This document shows positions 38,582-47,895 of a DNA stretch of 64,000 bases, in pieces; position 1 is the stretch's first letter; every line of letters starts with the position of its first letter. Source of the stretch: Mangrovimonas aestuarii (GTDB lineage: Bacteria > Bacteroidota > Bacteroidia > Flavobacteriales > Flavobacteriaceae); contig NZ_JARACK010000003.1 of NCBI RefSeq assembly GCF_028767185.1, positions 62,001-126,000 of the forward strand, in the 5' to 3' direction. The position numbers were made by a program, and so were the translations under genes. The notes beneath the pieces were generated by a model. The model made no database searches. It saw only the letters and a list, made by a program, of their open reading frames with translations, and had not been told where the DNA came from.

Positions 38582-40483
38582 ATGAAAAATTTGTCATTGC
38601 TTTTTGGGGTTCTATTTCTATTCATCACTTTAAGTTGCAAAAAAAACACCAACTCTAGCAATGAGACGGTTGTAGATCAAGAGCAACCTGCAACAACTTC
38701 AGATGAAACCATTCCTGAGTCCAACCCCTTAAAAAATGTGTATTGGGGAGAAACCCACAACCACACAGGGAATTCGTTTGACGTTTATTTATTTGGCACG
38801 CCAAACTCAACACCAGATACAGCTTACCGCTTTGCAAAAGGAGAGGAAGTTACCAGCCCAACTACTGGGAAAACCATGCAAATAAGTAAACCTTTAGATT
38901 TTCTTGTAGTTGCAGACCATGCGGAATTGCTAGGCTCTATATCCTTAATGTATGAAAATACCGCAGGAATAAGCGACACAAAAACAGGAAAGGCCTTTTT
39001 AGGAATTGCCCCAAATAAATCGGAAGAAAACATGCAAAAAATCTACGATATCCTAAATTATGCAGCTTTCGACCAACCTAACGAGGCTAATCTAACGAGT
39101 AAAGATCTTGTTGGTGATTTTGGTGGCACAAAGGTTTCTGAAGCCTGGTCGCGATATATTGAAACTGCCGAAGCTCATAATGACCCCGGAACCTTTACCT
39201 CTCTCATAGGATGGGAATGGTCCTCAAACAATGGTGGTGCCAATTTACACCGCGTGGTATTTATGCCTCAAGGAGGTGACGTTGCAAATCAGTTCATTCC
39301 TTATAGCGCACTTGACAGTGACGACCCTGAAAATCTATGGGCTTGGCTAGACGAAACAAGTGCGCGTACTGGAGCAGAATTCGTTGCGATACCCCATAAC
39401 CCGAATATTAGTTTGGGACTCATGTTTCCCGAAACCCGTTTGAATGGTAAACCTGTGGATAAGGCTTATGCTGAAACCCGAATGAAGTGGGAGCGTTCTG
39501 TAGAGATTACCCAAATTAAAGGAGACTCTGAAACCCACCCAGCTCTATCGCCCAACGATGAGTTTGCCGATTTTGAAACCTATGATTTTGCTCTAACCCC
39601 AGATGGGACACGACCTGCTCCAACCAAAGCAGATTATGTACGCTCTGGTTTGATGACTGGATTAGAACTTGAAAAGAAAATTGGCAAAAACCCTTATAAA
39701 ATTGGATTTGTTGGAAGCTCCGATTCCCATACCGGAATGTCTGCCATTGAAGAAACCAACTTTGCAGGGAAAGGTCAACATGATTCCGAACCTAAAAAAC
39801 GTGCACACCCCACAGGCATTGGTTCCTCCAAAGGATGGGATATGGGTGCTGCCGGATGGGTGGGCGTTTGGGCCGAAAGTAATACCCGCCAGAGTATTGT
39901 AGATGCCTTTCAACGTAAAGAAGTCTATGCTACCACCGGGCCACGCATCACCTTACGTGTGTTTGGCGGCTATAATTTTACCGAAAGTGACCTGAATGCT
40001 GAAATGGTAAAAACAGGCTATGGCAAAGGCGTTCCTATGGGTGGCGATTTAAATAAAACTGCAAATGACACGGCCCCTGGTTTTTTGATATCCGCAGTAA
40101 AAGATCCTGATGGTGCCAATCTAGATAGAATTCAAGTGGTAAAGGGTTGGTTGAATGCAGATGGCACTTCCGATGAGAAAATATATGATGTTGCCTTATC
40201 TGATGGCAGAACAGATGGAAACGTAAAAGTAGGAAACACCGTAGACATTAAAACCGGTAAATATACCAATACCATTGGCGAGGCCGAATTAAAAGTGTAT
40301 TGGACAGATCCAGACTTTAACCCTAGTCAAAGCGCTTTTTATTATGTAAGAGTCTTGGAGATTCCAACACCCAGATATTCTTTGTATGACGCTATTGAAC
40401 TGGATATTGATGTCAAAGAAACTAATCATCCAGCCACTATTCAAGAAAGGATTTATAGTTCTCCCATTTGGTATACGCCGTAA
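38582..40483 (+). CDS. DUF3604 lipoprotein, copy 1
   Basis: A 633-residue exported lipoprotein (signal LFLFITLSC, lipid Cys C19). The family has a PHP-like metal-binding core: H59 and H61 in YWGETHNHTG, D112 and H113 in VVADHAE, then AIPHNPN, and DSH in VGSSDSHTGMSA, all plausible metal ligands. Conserved flanks HPALSPNDEFADFE and YATTGPRITLRVF are present. The fold suggests hydrolysis of a phosphoester or similar bond outside the cytoplasm; the substrate is not known. It forms its own transcription unit, ended by a terminator at 40525. It is paralogous to the next gene. Confidence 0.85.
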   Translation: MKNLSLLFGVLFLFITLSCKKNTNSSNETVVDQEQPATTSDETIPESNPLKNVYWGETHNHTGNSFDVYLFGTPNSTPDTAYRFAKGEEVTSPTTGKTMQISKPLDFLVVADHAELLGSISLMYENTAGISDTKTGKAFLGIAPNKSEENMQKIYDILNYAAFDQPNEANLTSKDLVGDFGGTKVSEAWSRYIETAEAHNDPGTFTSLIGWEWSSNNGGANLHRVVFMPQGGDVANQFIPYSALDSDDPENLWAWLDETSARTGAEFVAIPHNPNISLGLMFPETRLNGKPVDKAYAETRMKWERSVEITQIKGDSETHPALSPNDEFADFETYDFALTPDGTRPAPTKADYVRSGLMTGLELEKKIGKNPYKIGFVGSSDSHTGMSAIEETNFAGKGQHDSEPKKRAHPTGIGSSKGWDMGAAGWVGVWAESNTRQSIVDAFQRKEVYATTGPRITLRVFGGYNFTESDLNAEMVKTGYGKGVPMGGDLNKTANDTAPGFLISAVKDPDGANLDRIQVVKGWLNADGTSDEKIYDVALSDGRTDGNVKVGNTVDIKTGKYTNTIGEAELKVYWTDPDFNPSQSAFYYVRVLEIPTPRYSLYDAIELDIDVKETNHPATIQERIYSSPIWYTP

Positions 40484-40524
40484 TACACTACAAACTAAAA
40501 AAAGAAAGATTTTTTCATTTGATG

Positions 40525-40571
40525 ACAATTGTAAGAATAGTTTAAAGGCTGCTCTTACAATTGTTTTTTTA
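40525..40571 (+). terminator. Terminator between the two DUF3604 genes
   Basis: ACAATTGTAAGA (40525-40536) and TCTTACAATTGT (40553-40564) form a 12-bp perfect stem with a 16-base loop and a run of T. It makes the downstream operon separately regulated. Confidence 0.8.
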
Positions 40572-40734
40572 GACCCTTCACCACCTATAAACAAAACACT
40601 CATTAACAAACCTTTATATGTTTTTTTTTGAAATATTTTATGTACATTTAAAAGGCACCATTTCTATTGCACAAAACCAGTTAATCAACAAAATATAGTG
40701 ATCCCTCCTTAACCCTTATAAAAAAATTAAAACC

Positions 40735-42636
40735 ATGAAAAACGTATTTGTTTTAATTATCTTTTTTGCTCTACTCATTTTTAACAGCTGCAAACAAGAA
40801 GGAAGCTCCAACAATCAAAATGAAGGCATCGCTACCGATACCACCGCTACAACTACCAATGAGGTAAAGGAAAACCCCAACCGTGATGTATATTGGGGTG
40901 ATCAACATGTACATACGGCTTGGTCTGCCGATGCAGGAGCCGCAGGAACGCGGGTAGGCCCGGAAGAAGCCTTACGCTTTGCCAGAGGGGAGGAAATTAC
41001 CAGTAATACGAATAAAAAAGCCAAACTAAATAGGGCATTAGATTGGGTTGCCATTACCGACCATTCCGATGGTGCGGGAGTGATCAACGCTGTAATTGAA
41101 GGAGACCCGAAAGTAATGGGCGACCCTATAGTTGCTCAATATCATGAGGACATTAATGCAGGGGGCGAAAAAGCTGCTGCAGTCATGATGGATCTAATCA
41201 ATAGACAATCTAACAATAATCTTCCTGAGGTATTTACCGACCCTGAGTTTGCCAAAACTACTTGGAACAGAAACATCGACATTGTTGAAAAATACAACGA
41301 TCCCGGAAAATTTACCGCATTTATCTCTTACGAATGGACTTCTAATTACGGAGGTGGAAATAATTTACACAGAAACGTAATTTATAGAGATGGCCCCAGT
41401 AAAGGGAAACAGGCTAGCCCAATGACCACATTCGATTCTGAAAACCCTGAAGAACTTTGGAAATGGATGGCCAATTTTGAAGAAACAACAGGAGGGCAGG
41501 TTTTAGCCATCCCACATAACGGAAATTTATCCAATGGATTAATGTTCCAAGAAACCGCTTTCGACGGCAGCCCATTAACACCTGAGCTAGCGGCTTTACG
41601 AAACAAATATGAAGTGTTATATGAAACAACTCAAGGTAAGGGAACCAGTGAATCCCACCCACTTTTATCGCCTAATGATGAATTTGCGGACTTTGAATTA
41701 TGGGACAAAGGTAATTTGGTAATGGTTCCTAAAAAGCAAAGCATGATAAAAACCGAATATATCCGGGAGGCCTTAAAAAATGGGTTAAAACTTGAAGAAA
41801 AAGTAGGCGTTAATCCCTTTAAATATGGCTTAGTAGGTGGCACCGACACCCATACCGGTATGAGTGCCGCTGAAGAAGATAATTTTTGGGGAAAATACGC
41901 AAATGAAGAGCCCAGTCCGGAACGTACAGAAGAAAAAGCATTAGACTTTCCATCGGGATTTATTATGGCCTGGAAGTTAGGCGCATCAGGGTATACGGGC
42001 GTTTGGGCAACATCCAACACTCGCGAAGCATTATGGGATGCCATGAAGCGAAGAGAAACCTATGCTTCTACCGGTCCTCGCATGACTGTAAGATTCTTTG
42101 CAGGCTATGGCTATAGCGAAGACGATTTAAACGCCAATAATATGGCAGAAATAGGATATCAAAAAGGTGTACCCATGGGAGGTGACCTTAAAGCAAATCA
42201 AGAAGCGACTCCAAACTTTATGATTTATGCACGAAAAGATGCCGAAGGTGCCAATTTAGACAGAGTACAGGTTGTAAAAGGCTGGCTGGACGCCGATGGT
42301 AAAACCCATGAAAAAATATATAATGTGGTTTGGGGAGATCAGGATAAGCGCCAAATCTCTGCTGATGGCAAACTACCGGATGTAGGTAATACTGTAAATC
42401 TGGAAGATGCAACCTGGAGCAATACAATTGGTGCAGAAGAACTGAAAACAGTTTGGACAGACCCCGATTTTGACCCTTCCTTAAAGGCGTTTTATTATTT
42501 ACGCGTTCTGGAAATACCCACTCCCAGATGGACGGCCTATGATGCTGTGCGATTCAACCTTGAACTGGAAGAAGAAGTAACCACAACACTTCAGGAAAGA
42601 GCATACACTTCCCCTATATGGTATATTCCTCAATAA
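40735..42636 (+). CDS. DUF3604 lipoprotein, copy 2
   Basis: Also 633 residues, with lipobox LLIFNSC (C19) and the same core: H58 and H60 (YWGDQHVHTAW), D109 and H110 (AITDHSD), AIPHNGN, and DTH (VGGTDTHTGMSA). It differs from copy 1 around the first metal motif: AWSADAGAAGTRVG here, against GNSFDVYLFGTPNS there, so the substrate pocket probably differs. It heads an operon: the foldase starts 17 bases after its stop. The second set of genes suggests that this copy needs help in folding or metal loading. Confidence 0.85.
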   Translation: MKNVFVLIIFFALLIFNSCKQEGSSNNQNEGIATDTTATTTNEVKENPNRDVYWGDQHVHTAWSADAGAAGTRVGPEEALRFARGEEITSNTNKKAKLNRALDWVAITDHSDGAGVINAVIEGDPKVMGDPIVAQYHEDINAGGEKAAAVMMDLINRQSNNNLPEVFTDPEFAKTTWNRNIDIVEKYNDPGKFTAFISYEWTSNYGGGNNLHRNVIYRDGPSKGKQASPMTTFDSENPEELWKWMANFEETTGGQVLAIPHNGNLSNGLMFQETAFDGSPLTPELAALRNKYEVLYETTQGKGTSESHPLLSPNDEFADFELWDKGNLVMVPKKQSMIKTEYIREALKNGLKLEEKVGVNPFKYGLVGGTDTHTGMSAAEEDNFWGKYANEEPSPERTEEKALDFPSGFIMAWKLGASGYTGVWATSNTREALWDAMKRRETYASTGPRMTVRFFAGYGYSEDDLNANNMAEIGYQKGVPMGGDLKANQEATPNFMIYARKDAEGANLDRVQVVKGWLDADGKTHEKIYNVVWGDQDKRQISADGKLPDVGNTVNLEDATWSNTIGAEELKTVWTDPDFDPSLKAFYYLRVLEIPTPRWTAYDAVRFNLELEEEVTTTLQERAYTSPIWYIPQ

Positions 42637-42653
42637 AACAAAACACCTACAAT

Positions 42654-43544
42654 ATGAAAAAAATATTTAAAGAGCCCCTTTTCCACTTTATGCTTTTGGG
42701 CGCTACAATTTTTGCAGTGTATTTTCTTTTTTCTCCAAACGAGAATAATGAAAACCAGATTGTTATAGACGATAATAAGTTGGAGCACATAAACGCCCTC
42801 TGGGAACTTCAATGGAAACGTCAACCCACAGATGAAGAAATGCAACATTTGGTAGAGAACTACATTAAACAGGAAGTTCTTTACAGGGAAGCGCTTAGAA
42901 TGAATCTGGACCACAACGACGAAATAGTGAAGCGCCGTCTGTCTCAGAAAATGGAATTCATGACCAGCGATTTAACAAAAATGATGGCCCCTGTTACCGA
43001 CGAAAACCTGCAAAAATACTATACTGAAAACAAGGAAAAGTTCCGGGTAAATTGTCAGTATAGTTTTAACCATGAACTTTTCACTTCTTCCTTTCATGAA
43101 GCCCCGTTTAACAAGGCGCAAGAAGTGTTAAACAAAAATGAAAAAAGCGCTGTGAAAAACATAAAGGGAAAAGGCGACAACGTTTCGATTCCATTAAATT
43201 TTACAAACGCCTCTGAACATGACATAATCAGAAATTTAGGCACCGATTTTTATAATAGCTTAGAAGACCTCCCAACAAATGAATGGGCCGGCCCCATTAC
43301 CTCAGGTTTTGGTGAGCATTTGGTTTTTATTAGTGCTAAAACCCCAGCATACATTCCTGCTCTTAAGGAAATTCGTGACGTCGTTAAAAGAGACTATGAA
43401 TACGCCATAGAATCCAAGAACAAGGAACTTATCTATAAGGAACTGAAAAAGAATTATGACATCATTATCAAGTCTGAAAATTTTAAGGACTTTGATAAAG
43501 GGAAACTATTTGCCACCTTAAACCAAAACAATGAAAGCAAATAA
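42654..43544 (+). CDS. Membrane-anchored parvulin-like peptidyl-prolyl isomerase
   Basis: A 296-residue protein: a membrane helix (about 8-27), a helical SurA_N-like part (about 38-125, QHLVENYIKQEVLYREALRM), then a PPIC-like domain in which NEWAGPITSGFGEHLVFI is recognisable. The domain core is shortened relative to standard parvulins, so chaperone activity may outweigh isomerase activity. The ATG at 42654 is preferred because the upstream 12 residues from 42618 run over the previous gene's end. It overlaps the HupE/UreJ gene by 14 bases. Placement suggests that it folds the exported DUF3604 enzyme. Confidence 0.8.
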   Translation: MKKIFKEPLFHFMLLGATIFAVYFLFSPNENNENQIVIDDNKLEHINALWELQWKRQPTDEEMQHLVENYIKQEVLYREALRMNLDHNDEIVKRRLSQKMEFMTSDLTKMMAPVTDENLQKYYTENKEKFRVNCQYSFNHELFTSSFHEAPFNKAQEVLNKNEKSAVKNIKGKGDNVSIPLNFTNASEHDIIRNLGTDFYNSLEDLPTNEWAGPITSGFGEHLVFISAKTPAYIPALKEIRDVVKRDYEYAIESKNKELIYKELKKNYDIIIKSENFKDFDKGKLFATLNQNNESK

Positions 43545-44529
43545 ACCACACCATTACCTAATACTTTTGTTCCTTTTATTTTTTGGAGTTAACAGCATGG
43601 CTCACGAAGTACGGCCTGCCTCTTTACACTTGAACCAAATAGACGAAAATACATTTCAGGTCTATTGGAAAGTGCCCAGAAAAGGAGAAATGGTAATTAG
43701 GCTGCAGCCGGTTTTTCCGGAGGCGACTGATTTGATTCAAACCGAACTCCCCAAGATAATGGATGGTGCTATGGTTTATACATTCGAACTGAAAACAGAC
43801 AAACCTTTGTATGGCCAGAAGGTTTTTATAAATGGTCTTGAAAAAACTTTGGTGGATGTATTGGTTACCGGGACATACCTGAATGGAGAAAAAATTTCAC
43901 TTATGCTCAAACCCAGTTCCAATAGCGGCAATTTCCCCAAGGCAGAGGACAAACTATCCGTAATAAAAAACTACTTGGTATTGGGAGTAGAACATATTTG
44001 GTTTGGTATTGACCATCTGTTATTTGTATTGGCCCTAATCATTATTACCGTAGGATTTAAAAAAATTGTAAAAACCATTACAGCCTTTACTATTGCACAT
44101 AGCATCACTTTAAGTATGGCTGTTTTAGGAATTGCTAATTTACCCGCCCCCCCGGTGGAGGCAGTCATTGCGTTAAGTATTGTCTTTTTGGCTTCAGAGA
44201 TAATAAAAAACATTCAAGGAAAAGAAACACTTACCAGCAAAAAGCCTTGGTTGGTAGCCTTTACTTTTGGACTACTTCATGGTTTTGGCTTTGCTGGAGC
44301 ATTGGCTGAAGTAGGCTTACCTCCAACGGAAATTCCATTAGCATTGGCTTTTTTTAATGTAGGAGTAGAATTGGGACAAATTGTTTTTGTAGTGGTTGTT
44401 TTGGGCCTTCTTAAAATTCTATCACTTAAAAAAGATTGGTCTCCAACTTTAAAACAAATTCCCGCTTATGCCATAGGATCGATTGCCGCCTTTTGGACTT
44501 TAGAACGTATAATCGGATTTTGGATTTAA
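43531..44529 (+). CDS. HupE/UreJ family membrane protein with periplasmic N-terminal domain
   Basis: A 332-residue protein. After a signal-like helix (about 7-24) a sheet-rich periplasmic domain (about 25-150) starts AHEVRPASLHLNQI. The membrane part (about 148-332) has about seven helices with HIWFGIDHLLFVLALI, FTIAHSITLS, FTFGLLHGFGFAGAL and FNVGVELGQIVFVVVV, the family core. Several histidines within these motifs could bind Ni2+ or Co2+, but no transport is shown. It is the last gene of the DUF3604-foldase operon. Confidence 0.82.
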   Translation: MKANKPHHYLILLFLLFFGVNSMAHEVRPASLHLNQIDENTFQVYWKVPRKGEMVIRLQPVFPEATDLIQTELPKIMDGAMVYTFELKTDKPLYGQKVFINGLEKTLVDVLVTGTYLNGEKISLMLKPSSNSGNFPKAEDKLSVIKNYLVLGVEHIWFGIDHLLFVLALIIITVGFKKIVKTITAFTIAHSITLSMAVLGIANLPAPPVEAVIALSIVFLASEIIKNIQGKETLTSKKPWLVAFTFGLLHGFGFAGALAEVGLPPTEIPLALAFFNVGVELGQIVFVVVVLGLLKILSLKKDWSPTLKQIPAYAIGSIAAFWTLERIIGFWI

Positions 44530-44881
44530 AAAAGCTAGACCCTTTTCTTTCACTCTATTAATAATTGAGTAATGAATATCAATTTCTAAAAACATGAACC
44601 TATTTGAATTATTTATTTTCCCGGATAATTAAGTACAAAACCGTCACTAACAAAAAGAAACTTATGAGATGGTCATTCTTTGTTAACGGTTATCCCTGAT
44701 CTAATAACTCTTAACCAATTAACACAATCAGTTAATTGGATTCATGGGTATTACATAAACAACCACAAAACCAGCTTCATAAACAATTTTTCCAAATTTC
44801 CTTTTATCACTACTAATGTTTAGTTCGCTTTAATTATTTTTAGGGTGTTTTGATTTTATATAACATAATGTTTATTTCCTA
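44530..44881. other. Intergenic stretch with a 9-bp inverted repeat
   Basis: 352 bases. CCAATTAAC (44715-44723) and GTTAATTGG (44731-44739) form a perfect inverted pair with a 7-base loop, no T-run, which could be an operator for the aldo/keto reductase operon. Nothing else recognised; only short frames are present. Confidence 0.4.
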
Positions 44882-45745
44882 TTGAATTATTCCAAATTAA
44901 TAGCCGGAACCATGACTTGGGGCAGTTGGGGTAAAAATCTATCAACATCCCAAATGAACACCCTTATTCATCATTGCTTGGATAATGGTATTACTTCTTT
45001 TGACCATGCCGATATCTATGGCGGTTATACCACTGAAGCGGATTTTGGCAAAGCTTATAAACAAAGCAACATAAAACGGGAAGACGTACAGTTCATTTCC
45101 AAATGCGGCATACAATATCTTACTGAAAACCGAAACAATAAGGTTAAGCATTACGATTATAGAGCTGAATACATTATTTGGTCTGTTGAAAACTCACTCA
45201 AAAACCTCCAAACAGATTACCTTGATTTGCTTTTATTACACAGGCCCAGCCCGTTAATGCAGCCTGTGGAAATATCTAAAGCTATTACACTCTTAATGGA
45301 ATCTGGAAAAATCAAGGATTTTGGCGTTTCTAATTTTACACCTTCACAAACCGAACTTATTGCTTCGACTGTAACTATTTCGGTTAACCAAATTGAGTTC
45401 TCTATCACACAACATGAAGCAATGCACAATGGAAGCTTAGATCAGATGACTTTAAATAACATTACCCCTATGGCTTGGTCACCTTTGGGAAGTGTTTTTA
45501 AAACTAAAGGCGAACAAAGCGAAAGAATTTTAAATCAGCTCGAACCTTTAACCGAAAAGTACAATGCCTCCATAAGCCAACTTTTACTGGCTTGGATTTT
45601 AAAACACCCTGCTGGCATACATCCAGTTTTTGGAACAACAGATAACACAAGAATAACCAATGCTGCCAGAGCAGCAAACATCACCTTGGATTTGGAGGAC
45701 TGGTTTTTAATACTAGTAGCCAGCCAAGGCCATAAAGTACCTTAA
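44882..45745 (+). CDS. Aldo/keto reductase
   Basis: A 287-residue NADPH-dependent reductase of the (beta/alpha)8 fold. Likely catalytic residues: D and Y in FDHADIYGGY (about 39-48), then K in FISKCG, H in LLLLHRPSP. The start codon is TTG at 44882; the next in-frame ATG would remove the conserved SKLIAGTMTWG strand. It heads an operon: the SDR gene starts 5 bases after the stop. The substrate is unknown. Confidence 0.88.
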   Translation: MNYSKLIAGTMTWGSWGKNLSTSQMNTLIHHCLDNGITSFDHADIYGGYTTEADFGKAYKQSNIKREDVQFISKCGIQYLTENRNNKVKHYDYRAEYIIWSVENSLKNLQTDYLDLLLLHRPSPLMQPVEISKAITLLMESGKIKDFGVSNFTPSQTELIASTVTISVNQIEFSITQHEAMHNGSLDQMTLNNITPMAWSPLGSVFKTKGEQSERILNQLEPLTEKYNASISQLLLAWILKHPAGIHPVFGTTDNTRITNAARAANITLDLEDWFLILVASQGHKVP

Positions 45746-45750
45746 AACAA

Positions 45751-46503
45751 ATGAATAAAACAGCACTGATAACTGGAGCAACCAGTGGCATAGGGAAAGC
45801 TACGGCTTACGAATTTGCAAAACACGGCATCAACCTTATTCTATGCGGTCGCCGTAAGGACCGATTAGAAAATTTAAAAAATGAACTCAAAACACAAACC
45901 AATGTTTACATACTCACTTTTGATGTAAGAGATAAAGAAGCAGTGAGTAAAGCGATAGCGTCGCTGCCCAATGAGTTTAAAACCATCGACATATTAATCA
46001 ATAATGCTGGAAATGCGCATGGTTTAGATCCAATACATGAAGGCGCTATTGAAGATTGGGATGCAATGATGGATATTAATGTAAAAGGACTTCTTTATGT
46101 GAGCAAAGCTATTATTCCACAAATGACAGAAAGGGAATCGGGCCACATAATAAATATAGGTTCTTCTGCTGGCAAGGAGGTTTACCCTAAAGGCAATGTA
46201 TATTGCGGAAGCAAACACGCTGTTTTGGCTATTACCGAAGGTATGCGCATAGACCTTAATCCTTATAACATTAAAGTATCAGCAATTAATCCTGGACTTG
46301 TAGAAACCGAATTCTCTAAAGTAAGGTTCAAAGGCGACGCAAAAGCCGACGATGTTTATAAAGGTTACGAAGCACTTCAACCAGAAGACATAGCCGACAT
46401 CATCTACTTTACCGTATCGCGTCCTGCACACGTTAATCTTGCCGATATTTTGGTATTTCCCACAGCACAGGCCAACAGTACAACGGTAAAGAAAAACCTA
46501 TAA
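45751..46503 (+). CDS. Short-chain dehydrogenase/reductase (YdfG-like)
   Basis: A 250-residue classical SDR. The NADP-binding TGATSGIG is at 8-15, NNAG at about 89-92, and the catalytic Ser, Tyr and Lys lie in NIGSSAGKE and VYCGSKHA. The NADPH preference signature CGRRKDRL follows strand 2. Members of the YdfG group act on 3-hydroxy acids and serine, but that is not proven here. The next gene follows 2 bases later. Confidence 0.9.
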   Translation: MNKTALITGATSGIGKATAYEFAKHGINLILCGRRKDRLENLKNELKTQTNVYILTFDVRDKEAVSKAIASLPNEFKTIDILINNAGNAHGLDPIHEGAIEDWDAMMDINVKGLLYVSKAIIPQMTERESGHIINIGSSAGKEVYPKGNVYCGSKHAVLAITEGMRIDLNPYNIKVSAINPGLVETEFSKVRFKGDAKADDVYKGYEALQPEDIADIIYFTVSRPAHVNLADILVFPTAQANSTTVKKNL

Positions 46504-46505
46504 AA

Positions 46506-47645
46506 ATGATTAACAAACGCCTTTTGATAAAAAACCTTTTGGCCCATAATGACGAGAACAGCTTTTACGACAAAAAGCTCCGTATTGATATTGGTGAAAA
46601 GGAAGGAAAGGCTAAATTTCTCAAACATATCTGTGCGCTCTCCAACAGCAACCCCAACAACAATTCATATATCGTTATTGGGGTTCAGGATGACGACAAC
46701 AAAATAATTGGTGTTGATTTTTTTGACGATAGTAAAATCCAAAACCTAATTAATGCCTATCTAACCAACCCCCCTATTGTTCAATACGAAAACATACCAT
46801 TCCCCCATCTCCCCGATGACAAAGTTGTAGGGTTGGTAACCATAAGACCTAAAGGAAACAATGAGGTTACTTCCCTGCGTAAAAACATATGGAAGTATTA
46901 TGGAGGTTCCGTTTTTTTTAGAGATGGTAGCATGAGCATGCCTAAAGTTTTTGACATTGAGATAAAGGACACAAATTCTCCTATTGTAAAATCTATTGAA
47001 GATCACGCACAAAACAACATTGAACATACTCTGGATGGTGTTTTCCTATTCATGAACAAACGCCAAGATTACAACCCTCAATATAAGGTTTTCAAAGAGT
47101 ACTTCGTAGTTTGTTGGGCCGGCCAGAAAAAAGCAGTCAAGGATAAAGTTTATTTTTCACGTGTAGACATTGAATTGGTAAACGAGCAGGTTAGACTTTT
47201 TTTCTCAAATCAAGACGAAGTTACCATTACCTATGACAACGATTATTTCAAAATTGTAGAATATGTTCATCTTGGGCTCCAAAACTCTTACAAATATTAC
47301 GAACTTGAAGAAACACTAATAAAATTTAACAACAACGCTTCCTACTCAATAGAAACTCAGCTACTATTTCAACCCCCGCAATACGACAAAAAAGTTCTTC
47401 ATCACATATACAATAGCAACAATGCCTTACTCTCAAAATTAAAAAAAGGAATTACACTTACTTCAAATGAGGAAAAAGACCTTAAAAACCTACCCGCCAC
47501 ATATTTAATATGCTACTTAAACCTGTTTCATGAAGCTATTGACAAGCTTACTGAAGCCAAACCCTACATTAGAGCCCATAGTAAAGAAGTCTACATTCTT
47601 TATAAAGATGTGATGCGAATTCTACGTAAAATGAAATACAACTAA
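46506..47645 (+). CDS. AlbA_2 (Schlafen-like) domain protein
   Basis: A 379-residue cytoplasmic protein. The N-terminal AlbA_2/Schlafen-type domain (about 15-155) opens FYDKKLRIDIGEKEGKAKFLKHICALSNS and has SYIVIGVQDDDNKIIGVD. This family is often annotated as ATP-binding; some members are transcription regulators or nucleases. The C-terminal part (about 165-379) has no recognised domain. It is the last gene of the AKR-SDR-AlbA_2 operon, with 2 bases between genes. Confidence 0.82.
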   Translation: MINKRLLIKNLLAHNDENSFYDKKLRIDIGEKEGKAKFLKHICALSNSNPNNNSYIVIGVQDDDNKIIGVDFFDDSKIQNLINAYLTNPPIVQYENIPFPHLPDDKVVGLVTIRPKGNNEVTSLRKNIWKYYGGSVFFRDGSMSMPKVFDIEIKDTNSPIVKSIEDHAQNNIEHTLDGVFLFMNKRQDYNPQYKVFKEYFVVCWAGQKKAVKDKVYFSRVDIELVNEQVRLFFSNQDEVTITYDNDYFKIVEYVHLGLQNSYKYYELEETLIKFNNNASYSIETQLLFQPPQYDKKVLHHIYNSNNALLSKLKKGITLTSNEEKDLKNLPATYLICYLNLFHEAIDKLTEAKPYIRAHSKEVYILYKDVMRILRKMKYN

Positions 47646-47833
47646 GTCAAAATATACACTAAAACTGACCAACAATATAGTTTTACCAACCAACAATACC
47701 TACCTACCCTAGCTGATTATATAATAAAACATACTTTTACTCCAGCTAATAATCAGTACAAAACAATCTTGTCTCTGCAAGGCTAGCGCTAAAAGGAACA
47801 AGGTTTTTGAAAAACCAACTCTTATTTAAAAAT

Positions 47834-47861
47834 ACCGCTCATGACCTGGGCGGTTTTTTTT
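47834..47861. terminator. Bidirectional terminator after the OmpA/small-peptide operon
   Basis: ACCGCTC (47834-47840) pairs with GGGCGGT (47848-47854), one G-U, with seven T on the plus strand and A/T-rich flank on the minus strand. It lies downstream of the leftward 56-residue gene. Confidence 0.7.
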
Positions 47862-47895
47862 ATATCAAAAAGTCAAATCCATACCTGCCAATTCC

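Noticed and set aside
42618-42653. N-terminal extension of the parvulin-like protein
   Set aside because: It would overlap the end of the DUF3604 gene and places polar residues before the membrane helix; the ATG at 42654 is better.
44715-44739. Terminator for the HupE/UreJ operon
   Set aside because: The 9-bp inverted repeat has no T-run; it was kept only as a possible operator.
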